Below, in pieces: positions 24,438-25,605 of a stretch of 25,605 nucleotides of DNA. This stretch comes from JABDAD01 sp964409695 (GTDB lineage Bacteria; Pseudomonadota; Alphaproteobacteria; Rickettsiales; Rickettsiaceae). How positions within the stretch are numbered: position 1 is the first letter of the stretch; each line of letters starts with the position of its first letter. The stretch lies in assembly GCA_964409695.1 (NCBI GenBank), contig CAYPDX010000016.1:1-25605 (forward strand), in the 5' to 3' direction. A program made the position numbers and the translations under genes. Below the pieces are notes generated by a model. The model did no database searches. It was not told the DNA's origin and saw only the letters and a list, made by a program, of their open reading frames with translations.

Positions 24438-25229
24438 ATGTCAAAAGTTTTTAAAATAGCTACTTGGAATATAAATTCTATTAGAATTAGGATGGAGCAA
24501 CTTAAAAAATGGTTGCAAACAAGCAATATAGATATTCTTTTTCTGCAAGAAATCAAATGTCTGAATGAGCAATTTCCTTTAGAAGAATTGGAGGAGCTTG
24601 GCTATAATTGTTATGTTCATGGGCAAAAATCTTATAATGGTGTAGCTATTCTATCAAAATATCCAGCGGATGAAATAATTACAAATTTTGAAAATAATCC
24701 ATGTTCTTCAGAGAGCAGATTTATTGAAATAAATTTGCAACTTCCACTTGGATACTCAAAAATAATGTGTGTATATGTACCAAATGGTGGAGAGGCTCTT
24801 AGTGAGAAATATGAGCTAAAGCTAAAATTTTTAGATGCTTTGAAAGATTATTTAAATTCAAGGGATTTTGAAGATAGGGTAATAATCGGAGGGGATTTTA
24901 ATGTTGCTCCAGAAGAGGTTGATGTATATTCCGTTGAAGATCTTAGACAGCAAACTTGTTTTACAGATCAAGAGCGTGCTAAAATTAGATCTATGATTAA
25001 TTCCGGACTGCTTGATCCGCTAAGATTAATAGATACAAGTGAGGGTATTTATAGTTGGTGGGACTATAGAGCAGGTTGTTTGCAGAAAGATCTAGGCCTC
25101 AGGATAGATTATTTTCTAACATCAGCAAATTGCACAAAATTTTTAAAAAATTGTTACGTAGATAAACCTCAAAGAATGATCGAAAAAACCTCGGATCATG
25201 CGCCGGTCGTTACGGAGTTTATCATTTAA
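24438..25229 (+). CDS. xthA: Exodeoxyribonuclease III / AP endonuclease
   Basis: This base-excision repair enzyme nicks DNA 5' to abasic sites and has 3'-5' exonuclease and 3'-repair activities. It has 263 residues, the family norm. Active-site motifs are TWNINSIR (Asn11 and neighbours), LQEIK with metal ligand Glu38, GGDFNVAP with Asp153 and Asn155, SWWDYR, GLRIDYFL, and the terminal SDHAPV with Asp253 and His254. The ATG at 24438 has no strong Shine-Dalgarno sequence but matches the family start. It is divergent from the cytochrome operon and is followed at 65 bases by the ProP-like gene. Confidence 0.96.
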   Translation: MSKVFKIATWNINSIRIRMEQLKKWLQTSNIDILFLQEIKCLNEQFPLEELEELGYNCYVHGQKSYNGVAILSKYPADEIITNFENNPCSSESRFIEINLQLPLGYSKIMCVYVPNGGEALSEKYELKLKFLDALKDYLNSRDFEDRVIIGGDFNVAPEEVDVYSVEDLRQQTCFTDQERAKIRSMINSGLLDPLRLIDTSEGIYSWWDYRAGCLQKDLGLRIDYFLTSANCTKFLKNCYVDKPQRMIEKTSDHAPVVTEFII

Positions 25230-25234
25230 AGTGA

Positions 25235-25263
25235 TTGACACAGAGTTTTTTGAAAGTTAGAAA
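25235..25263 (+). promoter_or_regulatory. Candidate sigma70 promoter for the ProP-like gene
   Basis: A perfect -35 box TTGACA (25235-25240) is followed after 17 bases by TAGAAA (25258-25263), a four-of-six match to the -10 box. It lies just after the xthA stop and about 30 bases before the ATG of the MFS gene. Confidence 0.5.
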
Positions 25264-25293
25264 TACTTTTTACATTTACATAAGGGGACCAAT

Positions 25294-25605
25294 ATGAACC
25301 AGATACGACGCAATTTTTGGGCTGGAGTTATTGGAAACCTTCTTGATAGATTTGATATGGCTTTATATGGTGTCATGGCGCCATTTATTGCTCCTAATTT
25401 TTTCCCTGATGATGATCCAATGGCAAGCTTGATTAAGACTTATGGTGTCATGGCGCTTGGAATGTTTACTCGGCCGCTTGGGGCTTTGCTTTTTGGAAGT
25501 CTTGCTATGCGGGTTGGAGCCAAGAAAGTTTTGATAATTTGTTTGGTTGGAGTGGCTTTATGTACTGGTATGCTAGGTCTCATAACTTCTCATGATTCGA
25601 TCGGT
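25294..25605 (+). CDS. ProP-like MFS symporter (metabolite:H+ symporter family), 3' end cut by window
   Basis: This is the first 104 codons of a major facilitator of the metabolite:proton symporter (ProP/ShiA) type. The opening segment GNLLDRFDMALYG corresponds to the family's 'GN..E.YDF.LYG'. APFIAPNFFP follows. MALGMFTRPLGALLFGSLAMRVGAKKVL is the second-helix region and the first MFS loop, where the usual GDRxGRK reads AMRVGAKK. Two to three membrane helices are present. AAGGGG six bases before ATG 25294 is a strong Shine-Dalgarno, and a candidate promoter lies upstream. Rickettsia carry several ProP paralogs, probably for osmolytes or host metabolites. The substrate cannot be inferred here. 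Confidence 0.88.
   Translation, partial: MNQIRRNFWAGVIGNLLDRFDMALYGVMAPFIAPNFFPDDDPMASLIKTYGVMALGMFTRPLGALLFGSLAMRVGAKKVLIICLVGVALCTGMLGLITSHDSIG

Noticed and set aside
1..25605. CRISPR array, transposase, prophage or toxin-antitoxin locus
   Set aside because: No evenly spaced direct repeats, no DDE or serine recombinase motifs and no phage structural genes were seen on either strand.

Overview
This is an AT-rich window of about one third GC. Gene content and repeats point to an alphaproteobacterium of the order Rickettsiales, though I cannot assign a genus. The supporting genes are an isocitrate dehydrogenase with a C-terminal extension, a poly-hydroxyalkanoate synthase, a membrane-anchored CycM-type cytochrome c, TrmFO, a ProP-like MFS symporter and a dprA-topA pair. 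Supporting repeats are short dispersed palindromes that read like the 'GTCATTGCGAG...' family I associate with Rickettsiaceae.

Layout. 1-1630: two convergent orphan genes around a strong intrinsic terminator. 1733-2452 (-): an amino-acid ABC transporter ATPase without its permease. 2505-5924 (+): a tightly packed run of pgpA, recN, a small charged protein and an APH(6)-type phosphotransferase; the last two are joined by a perfect hairpin containing the upstream stop and the downstream start. 5912-5987 (-): tRNA-Val(TAC), whose 3' end overlaps the phosphotransferase antisense. 5988-6304: palindromic repeats, no gene. 6305-9264 (-): RNase E/G followed by a YihY membrane protein. 9456-11983 (+): an MFS transporter overlapping trmFO. 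12083-12328 (-): a possible small protein. 12541-14307 (+): PHA synthase. 14308-14610: a repeat cluster with a nested 175-bp inverted repeat. 14611-19545 (-): the operon dprA-topA-icd. 19781-20395 (-): a 2-Cys peroxiredoxin. 20595-21386 (-): the tRNA uridine hydroxylase TrhO. 21623-22069 (+): an orphan acidic protein. 22081-24325 (-): an overlapping operon of cytochrome c, a MATE exporter and a hypothetical protein. 24438-25229 (+): exonuclease III. 25294-end (+): the start of a ProP-like MFS symporter, cut by the window edge.

Most of the window is housekeeping: DNA repair and topology (recN, topA, dprA, xthA), RNA processing and modification (rne/rng, trmFO, trhO, tRNA-Val), lipid and carbon metabolism (pgpA, icd, phaC), respiration and oxidative stress (cycM, peroxiredoxin), and membrane transport. 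I found no CRISPR array, transposase, prophage or recognisable defence system. The unusual material is the stop/start hairpin at 5016-5050, the gene-tRNA antisense overlap, the palindromic repeats in several intergenic gaps, and a handful of orphan genes of unknown function.
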